A stretch of 64,000 bases of DNA from Himantopus leucocephalus (GCA_003993805.1 RSEF01000017.1:10731895-10795894), one strand, 5' to 3'; numbered from the stretch's first letter, positions 38,011 to 50,133 are shown. Made by a program: numbers and translations. Notes: a model not told the origin generated them from the sequence alone.

Positions 38011-40302
38011 GCCACCCTCTCCCTCCCGCAAGGGCAGAGCTGGAAAAGGGCACGACAGCAGCAGCAGAGCTCAGAGGCGCTGCCTCGCCGCACAGGGCTG
38101 AGCCAGTGTCAGACGGACGGGCCGCACAGGACGTCAATCCTGAGCTCCACGGGCGCACGCAGGGTCACGCCAGTCCCCTCACCGCAGCGTGTGCCGGGGA
38201 TGCCTGGCAGCAGTGCAAGATGGTACTGGGTCCCTGCCGCCCGCCACAGCCGGATCTGCGCCCTCAGCTGCCGGGCTGACAGCGATCCCGGAGCCTCCGC
38301 ACTGCTCCCTTCCCAGGCGCAAATGCAAATTCTACTGGCAGGATAGCTTGGGGGGTCTCTCTGTACGGCCTTAGTCCCCTGAATTTCACTGAGCCTTCCT
38401 TCATCACCTCTGTCACTGCTACAACGTAGAGATGATGAGTCTGTGCGATTGTTTGCCTGTAATAAACCCCAGGCTGACATGTAATAAAATCAGTATCAAT
38501 AGAATCACTTCAGAAAAACGTTTTATCTTAAGATTTCAAGAGCTGCACACAATATGCAAAGCTCGTTCACTGGGGCTTAGGGCCGACAGGTTTGTGTCGA
38601 CCTCTGCAGAGAGGTAGGTCTTGCTCACTGTTCCTTTCTTTCTCTCTCTTCCCTCTTCCCTTCTCACTCTGGACTCTTAACTATTCATGATCAGAAGGTG
38701 ACTGGGAAGCACTCAAAATACAGTATTTGCCTTTCCCCAGTGCAGTCATAAGGCAAGTGGCTTGCAGAGGACCACAGAGCCACCAGTGGAGCGAGGAGCA
38801 CGTGCTTGGCTTTGTCAGAATGCTTAATGCAGGAAAGGGATTTCTGAAGCCTCGCTGTGGGTACCAACGCTCGCAGAGGGCCCCAGCACGCTTTCCTCGT
38901 CAACTCTAGTGTGAGCTGACCCACAGGGTTACGCTCCACATGTGAAACTTTGTTGTCATCAAATGAAGCCCATGCCAAGATCCAAATGAGAAGACAACTC
39001 ACAATGTTGAACTCCGACTTGTGCTGAGGGTGGGTTTTGCCTATGAAGAGTCCCATCCCCAAAACCTTCAGGGAGCAGCTCCAGCGAGTTCTCTCTAGAC
39101 ACTTGCTGTCAGGTAAGAAAACTGACCTTGCATGACACTGCAAGCCACTGCACGCCAGGGAAACTGCCTTCCGTGGTGTTACTCACGGGAGCCCTGGCAG
39201 CGGGGATGTGCCGGCTCAGGCCCCCGACGGGGCCCGTGAACTGGCAGCGCCATCCCCTCCGCGCAGGCAGCGCTCCCGGTGCGGGTGACTGCTGCAGGAG
39301 GAATGTGCTGCCAACCTGCGTGTGCGCTCACCGCGCGCACCGGTGATCTGAAGATTGCTCTCCGAAACGGTAACAGAGAGGTTCTGACTCAGGCCCGCAT
39401 GTATGCACAAACCTTCACAGAGCGGACACTTGGCCTGCAAACCGCGATTGTTAATGGCGGAGGGGAGGAGGAGGGAGGATGAGCTCTTTCCCTCCTGCAG
39501 GTCAGGAATGCAGAGCTCTCCGTGCCCAGGCAGACCCAGCGGGACAGGTAACTCCCGCGAGCCCGTCCCACGCAGGCAGGGAACCCCAGCTCACCCGCTC
39601 ACCGCCCCAGGAGGAGCCAGCCCGGGGCTTTTGCCTTGTGTGAGCTCACGAGCGGCGCCAGCACAGCTCCAACGTCCTGAACACGCCACGCGGCCGTAGG
39701 AAGGACGGACCAGGTAGCCACGATCCCCGCTGCTGGAAGGAGTAACCGAGGTGGGAAGGGGGCTGCACGCCCGCCCAGCTCCAGCCCGTGCTGGGCCCCT
39801 GGGAGCTGGGTCACCCCTCGCTCCCCCCGCTCACCACCCTCCCGCAGCGCCCGGGACCTCTCCTCGGCTCCTCGCCACCTGCAGAGCTCACGACGGGGCC
39901 CACGAGCCGGGCGGGTTGGCCTGTGCCCGGCCAAGGTCTACACAGAGCCGAGGGCACAGCACCACCAGAGTCCATCGCCGAGGGGTGCTGCACTAGAGAC
40001 GGCTGAGCACAGGTCCTCAGCTGCAAAGAAACGTCGGCAGGAGATCCTGAATATTGATGAATGGCGCAGGGGCGACCAGACTGTCACGTACAGCTGGACC
40101 TCGTCGTACCAAAGCATCCCCCTAACCCAAGGTAGCTCGCCTCTTCTGCCGTCGTTTCAGTGTTTTGGTTTGCTTTGTTTGTCTTAGTTTCAGGATTTCC
40201 TACTGTGCTTTATTGCGATTTGCTAATAAACCACTTTGTACAATACAGAATTAAATACTTGTCTCATTTCACATGCATTATCAAAAGAAACCTCGGCAAG
40301 TG

Positions 40303-40325
40303 CCCCCCCCCTCCCCCCCTCCCCC
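40303..40325. repeat. C-rich homopolymer tract
   Basis: A run of C interrupted by only two T bases. Low complexity; no function inferred. Confidence 0.95.
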
Positions 40326-41109
40326 AAAACTGGATTAGAGTTGTGATGTAAGAGAGAAAATGAGAAACCAGAGAAGCTGCTTCCACTGGGAAGCTGCAGG
40401 AACAGCTCTATCAGGTGACAGAAAAACGCTCGCTGTAGGCAAGCTGATTATGTCACAGGATAGGATCCCACAGGTTGAAAACAACTGCTCTGTGGAGTGG
40501 ATGCTACTGCTAATGAGAACTGTAACCTTTCTCACTAACGAGTTTTGGCGGGTACCATGCTGCAGCCCACGGGTCTGGTCCCACGGCGCTCCCAGAAACA
40601 CCAGCTCCAGCTGTGGCCGCCAGCGGTGCCCAGCGCGCCGCCGCGCCGCCCCTCCGGAGAGCAAACGCCACCCGGCCATACCCTCCACAGCCACACTCCA
40701 TAACAAACGCGCTTTCTCACTAATACACCAGGAATGCACCACTGCTCGGTTTGTAAGGAGAAACCACTGTAAGAAGCTCTGCTGTTTCTATCAGTCTGCG
40801 AGAACAACGAGTAACCACTGGCTGTAATTAGAAATGCTTTAAAACAATATTATAATTTCTTCCGCAAATTCAAATTTGCTTGCTTCTTATCATCATCATG
40901 GCCTCTAATAAAAGTAACAACTGCAAAAAAAAATATTCTTGATGCAGGCTATTATTCTTCTTTTGTTTGGTTTTTTTTTTTGTTGTTTTTGTAATCAGGA
41001 ACCTTCAGGTTCCACAGAGGAACGAACACATGAAAGTAAACTTCCTAACAGCTACCAGGAGGATTTGGTCCTCAGCATGTGCACATAACTTCCATTAGCT
41101 CTTACTGGG

Positions 41110-41127
41110 AGAGTACACGTGTACTCT
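41110..41127. promoter_or_regulatory. 18-bp perfect palindrome centred on an E-box
   Basis: AGAGTACACGTGTACTCT equals its own reverse complement over 18 bp, with CACGTG at the centre. CACGTG is the site for USF, MYC/MAX, TFE and CLOCK-type bHLH factors; the long symmetric flanks are unusual. Function is inferred from motif only. Confidence 0.5.
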
Positions 41128-41339
41128 TGTACATTATAAATAATACACTGATTGCAGTAAAATCAAGAGCCAAATTCTACCCTTTGAGGAGCAAGGATGG
41201 CTCTCACTGAAGTCAACAGGAATTGCACATTCACCAGTTCATGTCAACATTTGCAAAGGAAGATTTTGTGCATATTTAAAAAAATATTATGTTTTGGAAG
41301 CAAAGCAAATGACTTCCACGACAAGTATTCTCTGTAAAT

Positions 41340-41580
41340 GTACTGGCTTGTTACGGGAGCATCAGAGTACAAACCCTTATAAAGTTCCCAAGAAATAAGT
41401 TATTCCTTGTTAATGTTGCTATTAAGGGCATTTAATCAACTTGTGCCAAAGCAGTTCTGCTGTATCTATAAAGAAGATCACTGTAAAATTTCAAAACCAG
41501 CAAAATAACAAACTGGAATTAATCAAATTAACGATTCCTTTACTGTAATACAATCTCGCAAACGTCTACTGGTTCAGTTG
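41340..41580. promoter_or_regulatory. Candidate conserved non-coding element
   Basis: A repeat-free AT-rich block with many homeodomain cores. It contains TAATCAAATTA at 41520-41530, an exact match to the P3 site TAATNNNATTA bound by dimers of paired-class homeodomains (for example PAX, ALX and PRRX types). The enhancer reading is inference. Confidence 0.35.
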
Positions 41581-42266
41581 CCCACAGGCAAATAGTTTTT
41601 GAAAGGTAAAACACCCCCGTTCTGTAGGAGCATCGCGATGAGCGGCGCGCAGGTGGGTTCAGTGGGGCGGCTGGATTCCCATCTCAGTCACAGGAGTTGG
41701 TGTAACAGATCCCGGGTTCCTCTGGTAATACTGATCTGAGCATTTTACCTTCCCGAGACAGTGGATACTTAATGCTGCATACAAGATACTTCATTTTAAG
41801 GGTTTTGCTTCTCCATAATCTGCATTAAAATTGCATAATATGCCACACATGGTGCCTTCTACTTATAGGGTGTATTTACCATCCAACAAGGGGCCACGGC
41901 AACACATCTACTCTGTGTATGTGCTGGTCATGTAAAAGGAGAAAATATTTGTTATCAGTAACTTGTTTGGGAACAAGCAGAGCCTATTTTGCAAAATGGC
42001 TGTTTTGAGAACAGCCTGTTCAGGTCTGGGGACCAGAAGTCCCCGTCCGCTCCTCCCGCAGCAGCAGCAGCTTGCCCTGACGCTCCGCAGCGCCCGCGAT
42101 GCCAGGGGCTGGCGCTGGTCTCACCGCCATTCGACAAGTTTGTCAAGATACGTTCAAAGCAATCGCAGACATACCAAAAAGTAAAACAAAGGTAAGACAA
42201 TATTTCATTTGAGGAATGACTAGCCAATGCAAGTCCAGGAACTTAAAGTAAATGTAAGGTTGTATT

Positions 42267-42283
42267 AAAAAAAAAAAAAAAAA
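42267..42283. repeat. Poly-A tract (17 A)
   Basis: A plain 17-base A run in AT-rich intronic DNA, with no attached retroposon body recognised. Confidence 0.97.
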
Positions 42284-43599
42284 TCTGCCTTCTGCCTTAA
42301 TTTTATGTTGAATTTAAAGAGGCATCTAGAAACAGTGACTAATTTGCCTGAACAAGGCATGCAAGATTTAGATCTATATAACATGCAGTTATAAACACCA
42401 AAGAGCATTACATTTAAAATCAAAGTCAGTTCATTTACCTGACAAGTTTTGTCATTTTTTTCTCTCTTATGGCCTCTATTCTCAAACTCAGGAGTCTTAG
42501 GTGTACTTTCAACGTTTATTTTAAATTAAATGTGAAGTTGTTCGCTTTTTTTTTTTAACTTAGTTACTAATGGAGAAAAGTGACATCTCCTTGCCTAAAT
42601 GTTACCAGTGCTGTTAAAGCTCCCACTGCTTCAAAATAACCTTATCTCCCTGTTACATTTTTTTAAAATATGTCAACTCAGAAAACACCTCTGCTTTTTT
42701 AGAAAGAATTCTGATACCTTTTTATGAAAAAAGAATCAGTTTTATTTCATAGCTTTAGATATAGCATACCACAATTACATAGTCAACAAGGTATACATTT
42801 GATAATCATTCCCTGCCCACTTAATACATTTATTCCAATTCACTTAAAGAAAGGAAATTTCTGTTCTTAATTGCACCCACCTAAATCCCAAGTAACTCCT
42901 CTAATTTCATTATTTGGCGCTAGAGACTCAGCTGTTACTTATAACTAACCTTATTCTTTGTTTCAGAACAAATGTGGAGGTTTTATATTTTGTAACGAAC
43001 AAGAAACTGTCATTTCATTATGAGTCAATCTCTGCCTCGTGAGTAACGCAATCATCCCCAAATCATGCCAAAATCCCCTTTCTACCACACTGAACCATCC
43101 AAGAGCAATACCTGGTTTGTTTACCTTTACTGGAGATTACTGTACAATTCACTTCACACTTTTATTTATTTACTCGTTTGCTTTCTTACCTCGCTTGAGT
43201 AATAACATGACATATCATGCGGGGGGAAAAAAAAAAACCGTAGGCAAAGAGAAGCATTTATCCCTGTTTTTTCCACAAGTATGTCACTTGAACTAGTACA
43301 CCCTTTATAGAGGGTACTGTAACGGTCTTTTTCCATCTCGCTGGGGTTTAAAATCCACAGCCCTTTTGCGAATCTGCATTTTATCCAACTCGTCACATGG
43401 CCCGAGCCAGCCCAAGCAGTAGAAAATCCCTTCCTAATATTATCACGAAATATTGCTGTTATATTTACACACCACATTCTTCTGACGCTGCCGCAAGGAC
43501 CGACCAGCGCAAGGAGCGTTGTGCAAACCACACAGACAGAGAATGCACTTGCCTGCTCTGAGCCCAGCAATGGCAGGGAAAACGAGGCATTTTACGAAG

Positions 43600-43790
43600 C
43601 CCCCTCCTCCCCGGGTCACCGCGCCGAGCACGGCCGCAGATGTCGGTGGGTTCTGTGCCTGCGCGTGCCCCCCTCGCCCCCGCTGTCAGCCCGCGCGGCC
43701 CTCACCGGGGAGGGCCCCGGCCGCCCCGCAGACCCTCCCGCCGACGTCCGCACCCGCGTGCGGGGGGCTCTCCCCTCACAATTCACCGTA
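43600..43790. other. Small intronic CpG island
   Basis: A 190-bp GC-rich patch with dense CpG, sharply bounded by AT-rich DNA. It could be an alternative start or enhancer; no TSS motif decides. Confidence 0.5.
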
Positions 43791-43799
43791 GCTGCTCTG

Positions 43800-44559
43800 C
43801 CCTTCATTCCAGGAGCAGGAGACAGTAAATAAAATGAAATCAACCCCTGTTACAAGAAGTAGCAGATTTAGTATAAAACTGAATGTTGTCTGGAATGAAA
43901 AATAACGCTCACAGCTGCGTTACGAAAAGCATACTCCTTTTTCTCCTGAATATTTCTTCCCAACCATCTGACTAAATTAAGCAGCCTCTAGTTGTTACTG
44001 AATACGCGCCCACCTCGCCGAGTTCACCAGAGCAGAAAGCATTTTAAGACGTGCCATGCTTTATAGGTTGTTCCACCACAGAGGCAAGCAAGAGGGGTAT
44101 GTACTTACAACTGAAACACACTAATAACTTAATTAGTCTAAGAAGAGACATTATAATCCAGCTGTTATCATGATATATTACTGATAGTTGAAAAGGTGTG
44201 ATGGGTGCCTTTGGACTAGTTCAAAAGTTTAGGCCAAAAAATAACAGATGTGATTTCTAAACAGAATACAAAATGCTCCCATTTGTTATATATTTCAGTG
44301 AAGAAATTTTTGCAGTGCATTTCATATTTATTGGTTATTTTTTCCCAGGTTACTAGTTAAGCATTACAAATTATCCTCTTATTAATCTAATTGCGTATTG
44401 CCTATGTTGCAGTCAGATCCTCCCTATCATTTTCTACCATGGATTAGTGCAAATTACCTATTACCATCGCAATTATTCTGTCCAGCAAGGTCACCACGAT
44501 TGTAGCAGAAAACCAAAACGTCTCCCCAAATTCTCATGACAGGTTCCATTCCGGATCCC
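43800..44559. other. AT-rich intron 2 segment between two CpG patches
   Basis: AT-rich, repeat-free DNA with TAAT-type cores (for example TAATAACTTAATTAG near 44122 and TTAATCTAATTG near 44382). It may contain conserved non-coding sequence. No gene seen. Confidence 0.4.
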
Positions 44560-44770
44560 CGCTAGTATTTACTCAGCCGAGCCCCCACCCAGCTCTCGGC
44601 TCGTGGCTGGCCCTGCCGCGCCGGTGCCGCTCCCGCGGCCGTGCCCGCGCCGCTATCTGCCCCGCAGCCCCCCTCGCGCCGCAGAGACGAATTCCTGCTG
44701 ACACCGGGGGACCTGCGGGGGCTCGGCCCCATCGGGGCCACTCTGCTGACGTCATCGGCAGAAATAACTG
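44560..44770. promoter_or_regulatory. Intronic CpG island with a full CRE
   Basis: A compact GC- and CpG-rich patch in AT-rich surroundings, 4.6-4.8 kb into intron 2. It contains the palindromic cAMP response element TGACGTCA at 44747-44754. A CpG island plus a full CRE is a common promoter arrangement, so it may drive an alternative LMX1B or non-coding transcript. This is inference. Confidence 0.45.
44747..44754. promoter_or_regulatory. Full palindromic CRE (TGACGTCA)
   Basis: An exact CREB/ATF consensus octamer at the edge of an intronic CpG patch. Confidence 0.6.
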
Positions 44771-45178
44771 CTACGTTTCCTCAACGCTCCCGCTCCTGGA
44801 ATTGTTTCGAGGTGCGGAGAGAGCCTGACCGTACAGCGAATTTTTATTCAGGGTGATGTGTCTGATAGTGCGGGGCTGGTTGGATTTTCCGCAAAAATGC
44901 CAGAGTACTTCAGCGACTTTTAAAAGCATTTTTAGTGGATGACATAACTTTAATCATTACTCCATGTCCTGGGCATGTGCTTAGGCTACTCCTCATCTCT
45001 AAGTTTCAATCAGTTTTTACGCTATTTCCTAATGACGGAGGCACAGGGACTAGTGCCAGTCTGACGCCAGAGGCAAACGAAGCGGAGGGGGACACCACTG
45101 CTCTACACAATTTTGCCGAGTTCACATGATGAACAACTGCACTGAGGAGCTCAACGACACGTCTGGTGCTCCTCAGTT

Positions 45179-45196
45179 AAAAAAAAAAAAAAAAAA
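45179..45196. repeat. Poly-A tract (18 A)
   Basis: A simple 18-base A run; no associated retroposon seen. Confidence 0.97.
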
Positions 45197-46706
45197 GTAA
45201 AACTGAAAACAACTAAAATCTTCCTGTTAGCAAACAGCGATTACCCGTTCCGCATGTAGCAGAATCTGGGAGCTCAACCACCTCTTGTACCACGGCTCCT
45301 GCCTACATTCCACAGCCTGCGCTCGCGACAGACATGCGCTCGCTCTCTCGGGAAGAAAAAGAACATTCACAAAAATAAGAGACATTTACTAATAGGAAGC
45401 CTTTGTCTTATTTCAAATATAAAACACAACTGAACTGGGAAACATCAGCCTCAGTATTATACTCATGCGAAAGAATTTCCCAAATCTGGAGGGGGTAACA
45501 TTTCCCTACAGCAACGAGGCTTCGCAGCATTTTCTTCCCTTCCTGCGAGGTACACGCTGCTCCGCGCTGATTGTACATGAAACATAAGCCCAGTCACTGG
45601 CAAGAAAGGACTCAAAGATGAAGAACCGTATAAAGACATAACAGAAATATACAGTAAGGCTTTTTTAATAGCATCCAACGACGACGCTAAAACAATGCCT
45701 GACATATCTTGAAGAATCTAACAATCGAAATATTTCTCTTTCCCACACTAAGCAAAACTTAGAATGCATTAATGAAAAATTATGAAATAGCAACTGTGAT
45801 TGTTTGCTACCCTATCCCTTGAATAAATGACCTCTTTTACTGCCCTTATTTCCAAATCTAGGAGAGGAATACAGATCTTTCTAGAAATTATATGCATTTC
45901 TCACATATGAAATGTGTAACCTGAAACAGGCATTTTTCATAGCATATTGCTTTTTTTAATATCAGCAATAACTAGGGCAAATCGTTACATAACACTAAGT
46001 ACTGAGATAAAAACAAACCAGAAAAGCACAATCACAAAAAAAAAGAAAATATACAAAGGGGAAAGAAATGTAATATTTATAATTATTAATGTTTTATAGC
46101 AGGAAGCACTGTTACGAGTGGTACAATAAATAAATAAATTCATTTAAGCAAAGAACTGGAATATAACTACCACAGCCTCCCTATTTTTGATAAACGTTCA
46201 TTCTGAAAGTTTCAGTTTGTCAGAAAGAAAACTTCTTTTAAAGAAAAAAAAAGTGTAAGGTTCCAAATGTGCAACAATCCTGCAATGTGGCAAAGCTTTC
46301 ATTAAAATCAAAGAGATTCTGTTTGACTTGGGCTTGCGAGAGTCAGCCTCCCTGCTGCCATTGTACTACTCTGGGTTTTTTCCCCCCTTAAAAACCTTGG
46401 AATCAAATATACCTGTGACCCTCAAAATCTTAAATTTTAGCAAAATAAGTACTTTGCCTTAAATCAAAAGATTAGGATGTACTCGTGCAAAAATTTGTTG
46501 AATCTCTTTTATAAAAAGAGTTTAAAATGCATGCATAGCTTGGATGCTGGTCCCACTGATGCACCGATGATATTTTTGTGATAAATTACACTTATTGGGC
46601 ACCTCTGACTACTTCAGACTGTGCTTGGGCCACTAATCCATCTCCCCCAGGATTTATTCTAACATTCCAAGCGTATGGGTAGCTTTAAACAGCCAATATT
46701 TTTATT

Positions 46707-46707
46707 A

Positions 46708-46738
<31 letters not shown>
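46707..46738. repeat. Interrupted poly-A tract
   Basis: A run of A interrupted by single G bases at 46720 and 46733. Low complexity; no retroposon body was recognised next to it. Confidence 0.95.
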
Positions 46739-47599
46739 GGTTTTCACCCTTCCCCCTAACGTGAAATGCCCTCATCCGAGGATGGGCAGTAATCATTCCT
46801 GACCCAGTGAAAGGTTTAAGGTCTGATATCTGACCCATCAGAAGCTTGCTTTCATTAGAAAGACGAGACACCAGTTTTCCAAAGATATACACGCAGCACT
46901 TGATTATAGTCCTGGGAGTTCTGGAGAAATCTGACCTTTAAATTACATTACTATGTACAGAAAAATCTATTTAAAGCAAATTTCAGTAACTAAGAAATTT
47001 AAGTAATCTCTCCCTCTTTTTTTCTTTCTTTTTTTCCCCCCCATAGATCTGTAAATAGGACTCGGGATAACAAAATGCATCTGATTTTACTGATACCAGC
47101 CTTCCTCTGTACTGATACCGTCCCATCTCGCTCTCTCACTGCCCAAAGCACGCTTACTGAGCACGTAGGCATTTTACACGCCGGTATGTTACAGCGCGGG
47201 ATGATGGCTGTACCAGCACACTGGAGATGACTCGCACAACTTGCTCATGGCTTCACTCCTCCCTCCACGCTCGCCCTGATAAAACTGATCATCTGCATCG
47301 CACAGCCCATGAGAACCGCCTGCATGTATGAATAGCTATTTTTATCCTTTAGCCATCATAAAAGAATATTTCTCCAAGTCTAAAAGGCAGCAGACAGGGA
47401 AAGCAACAAACAACGTCCGTGTAGTTTCACGTTTGCTCTTTCGGGCTAATAAAATTTCAGAGAAAACAAATTTTGATTTACCGTGTCTCCCCTCCCCTTT
47501 CCACGAGCTGCTGCTGCTGTCAGTCCTTCGGGGCACACACAGCAGGTTACCATGTAATGTCACACTAGGTGCTGGGATTCAACAAAGGCTAACATGTTG

Positions 47600-47930
47600 A
47601 TATCTTTTTATTGCTCGTCAGCCTGGTTACCCCATTTCCCCCCTATACAATTGGACACCTTTGATAATACGGAAAGTTCTGAAGCGGTGACATTTCTATT
47701 TTCAGCCAGAAAAGTATTTTTGTTTTTACAAAGCAATAGTCTACGATCTTGCTTTTTAAGTCACGAAGCGTGATCCTTTATTTTATAGAAACTAAAGATG
47801 GGACTTAGAGGGTACATTTGTTTGTAATGAATGTAAATATTTACATTGCCAAATAATGCTTTTTTTAGGTAGCCTAAAGACTATTCTGAATTCTTTCCTA
47901 ATTAACAAAAACATCTAAGGTAGTACAACC
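47600..47930. promoter_or_regulatory. Candidate conserved enhancer with a forkhead palindrome
   Basis: A complex AT-rich block 1.4-1.8 kb into intron 2. It contains the palindrome at 47830-47847, made of two head-to-head GTAAATA forkhead sites. The texture is that of a conserved developmental enhancer. No alignment was possible. Confidence 0.4.
47830..47847. promoter_or_regulatory. 18-bp palindrome of two forkhead sites
   Basis: AATGTAAATATTTACATT is a perfect 18-bp palindrome carrying GTAAATA on both strands, the RYAAAYA forkhead core. FOXA factors act with LMX1B in midbrain dopaminergic neurons (established knowledge), but binding here is inferred only. Confidence 0.5.
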
Positions 47931-47999
47931 TCCAGAGGCAGAAGTTTCATTGATCGACAACTACAGCTACCAGGCGGTGTTTTATTTTGCGTGGAAGTA

Positions 48000-49371
48000 G
48001 AAGGCGAAGTCGGCGGGCGCGCTCCCCGCGCGGGGTATGAGAACACACAGAAGAGGCCGAAGGCTCGGCCCCCGCCGGGGCAGCGTCGCGGCGGCCTGGC
48101 GGAGGCAAGCGCCGGCTGATTTTCGTGTGAAGCGCCCGGGCCCGTGGCGGACTCCGTGGTAGCGTGCCGGTGAGGGCGGCAGTATGAAATCACACGTTTT
48201 GTTGTAATTCCTAAACAGGGGGACATTTATCCGGGCCACTTATACAAGAGTTATAACCCTAACAATATTTATACTCAGCATGTCATGTTAGCATTTACTA
48301 CCAGTTTCCATGGAGATGGATTTTCATGCTGTAGCTATGAAATGCACATTGTTGCCACTAAGCCACTTCAGGCCTTTCTGGAAGCCTGCTGAATGCCTGA
48401 CAAAAGTTGATGCAAACCAATAGTTGTTGTTCTTTGTTTGTTGCCAGACTTCTAGCAGAGCCATATTATGTCCTAGTGATTGAAGTGCCCGTGTTCGCCC
48501 CCCTCCCGGCACAAAAAGGATCCTCAATTTCGGTGACAAGCATGAAGCGGGCTTCTGCAGGGGAGGCCCAACGCGGCGCGGGGCAGGGGCTCTGTCTCCG
48601 CGCGGGGACGCGGCGCGGCGGGGGGCGGCCTCCCGACAAAGCGCGACATTTGGGGATAAAGCCTACGCGAAATAAAGCGCGGGCAGCGCCCGGGCCGGCA
48701 GCGCCGGGGCCAGCGCCGGGCTCCTCCCGCCGCGGCCGCTCGGCCGGCGCCGGTCCCGCCGGGCACCGCACCCTCCGCGCCCGACGGCGGCCCCGCGCCC
48801 GCGCCCGGGATGGCTCCGCCGGCCCCCGCCGAGCCCCCGCTCGGGCGCCCCGGCCCCGCCGCCGGACGGCCGGGTCTGCGCCCGGGGCTGGCGGCGGGGC
48901 CGCTCCCCGGCGCGGCTCCGCGGCGGCGGGCCGGGGCTCGCCCCGGGCAGAAGGGCCCCGCGGCGGGGCCGGGGCGAGCGGGGCGGGAGCCGGGCCGAGC
49001 CGAAACGGGCCGCCCCGCCGCCGCCGCCCGCCTCCGACGGCGCCGCAGGGTCCCGGCCCGCGGCGGGTCCGAGCGCCGCGGAGCGCCGGTGCGGGGGGCA
49101 GCTCCCTGCCCGGGACGGGCGCGGCCGCTCGCGGTTTCGCGGTCCCGCCCGCCGCCGCCCCGTCCGCAGCCCGCCGCGCCGCCGGGGCTCCCCGCTCGGC
49201 GGGGCCGAACCCGCGGCGGCCGCGGGCCCCGGCGCGGCGTCTCCCCGCTCCGCCGGGCTGCGGGCGGCGGCACCGCGGCGGCGGCCCGCTCGGAAACGCG
49301 CCGAGAGCCCGCGGCCGCGCCGGGGCGGGTCGGACCGGGCCGGGCCGGGGCTCCCCCGCCGCCGCGCACTC
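48000..49371. other. GC-rich island in intron 2 next to exon 2
   Basis: Positions 48000-48180 and 48540-49371 are very GC- and CpG-rich and continuous with exon 2 and the promoter island. An AT-rich block (48225-48480) separates them. A long minus-strand open frame runs through it, but only 49376-49562 is exon; the rest lies beyond a consensus donor and reads as proline/arginine/alanine-rich composition. Confidence 0.65.
48225..48480. promoter_or_regulatory. Candidate conserved non-coding element inside the CpG island
   Basis: A sharply bounded 250-bp AT-rich, complex stretch within GC-rich DNA, about 1 kb inside intron 2, with motifs such as CAATATTTATAC, CTTTGTTTGTTG and CATGTTAGCATTTAC. 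The abrupt composition change suggests selection against GC drift. The call is inference. Confidence 0.4.
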
Positions 49372-49374
49372 TTA

Positions 49375-49863
<489 letters not shown>

Positions 49864-50002
49864 CCAGCAGCACTCCTAACGTGGCGGGACCCGAGCGCAG
49901 AGGGTGGTCTTCCATTTTAATACCGTCCAGCATCTTTGCGCAGTCCGACTGGCCCCGCGTAAAGCACCTCTCCAAGGACTCGGGACCTGTTGCGATGTCC
50001 AT
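49864..50002 (-). CDS. LMX1B: LMX1B coding exon 1 (N-terminus, partial gene)
   Basis: This is the first coding exon of LIM homeobox transcription factor 1 beta, a nuclear DNA-binding protein. From family knowledge it patterns dorsal limb mesenchyme, podocytes, the midbrain-hindbrain boundary and dopaminergic/serotonergic neurons. The ATG is at 50002-50000. The peptide opens [14 protein letters not shown] and includes MLDGIKM and [10 protein letters not shown], which I recognise as the LMX1B long-form N-terminus. The exon is 139 nt, ending one base into the codon for Gly47, followed by a consensus donor (GTGAGT) at 49863-49858. The first ATG has a weak context (C at -3, G at +4). In-frame Met24 (49933) and Met30 (49915) have A at -3, and Met30 also has G at +4, so shorter isoforms are plausible. 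No functional domain lies here; LIM1 begins in exon 2. Identification rests on recalled protein sequence, not a search. Confidence 0.96.
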
Positions 50003-50133
50003 GGGGCGGGCGGCGGCGCGGCCCGGCGCTCCGGGGCGGCGGGGGGGGGCGAGGCGCTGCCGGGCGGCGGGGCCGGCTCAGCCCCGCGTCTGGCCGAGCT
50101 CGGGGGCACTCTGCGGCCGGGAGGAGGGAGTCG

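Larger units (their letters stand above)
38011..43599. other. Intron 2 segment, no gene seen
   Basis: GC-rich to about 40020, then mostly AT-rich with simple tracts: a C-rich run at 40303-40325 and a 17-base A run at 42267-42283. It holds the E-box palindrome at 41110-41127 and an enhancer-like block at 41340-41580. Confidence 0.55.
44771..47599. other. Intron 2 segment, AT-rich, no gene seen
   Basis: Mostly AT-rich DNA with poly-A tracts (45179-45196 and 46707-46738) and a T/C tract at about 47008-47040. No exon or transposon recognised. Confidence 0.55.

Noticed and set aside
47008..47046. Pyrimidine tract followed by AG on the plus strand, like a splice acceptor
   Set aside because: No downstream donor or coding signal, and it is antisense to LMX1B; better explained as a T/C low-complexity tract.
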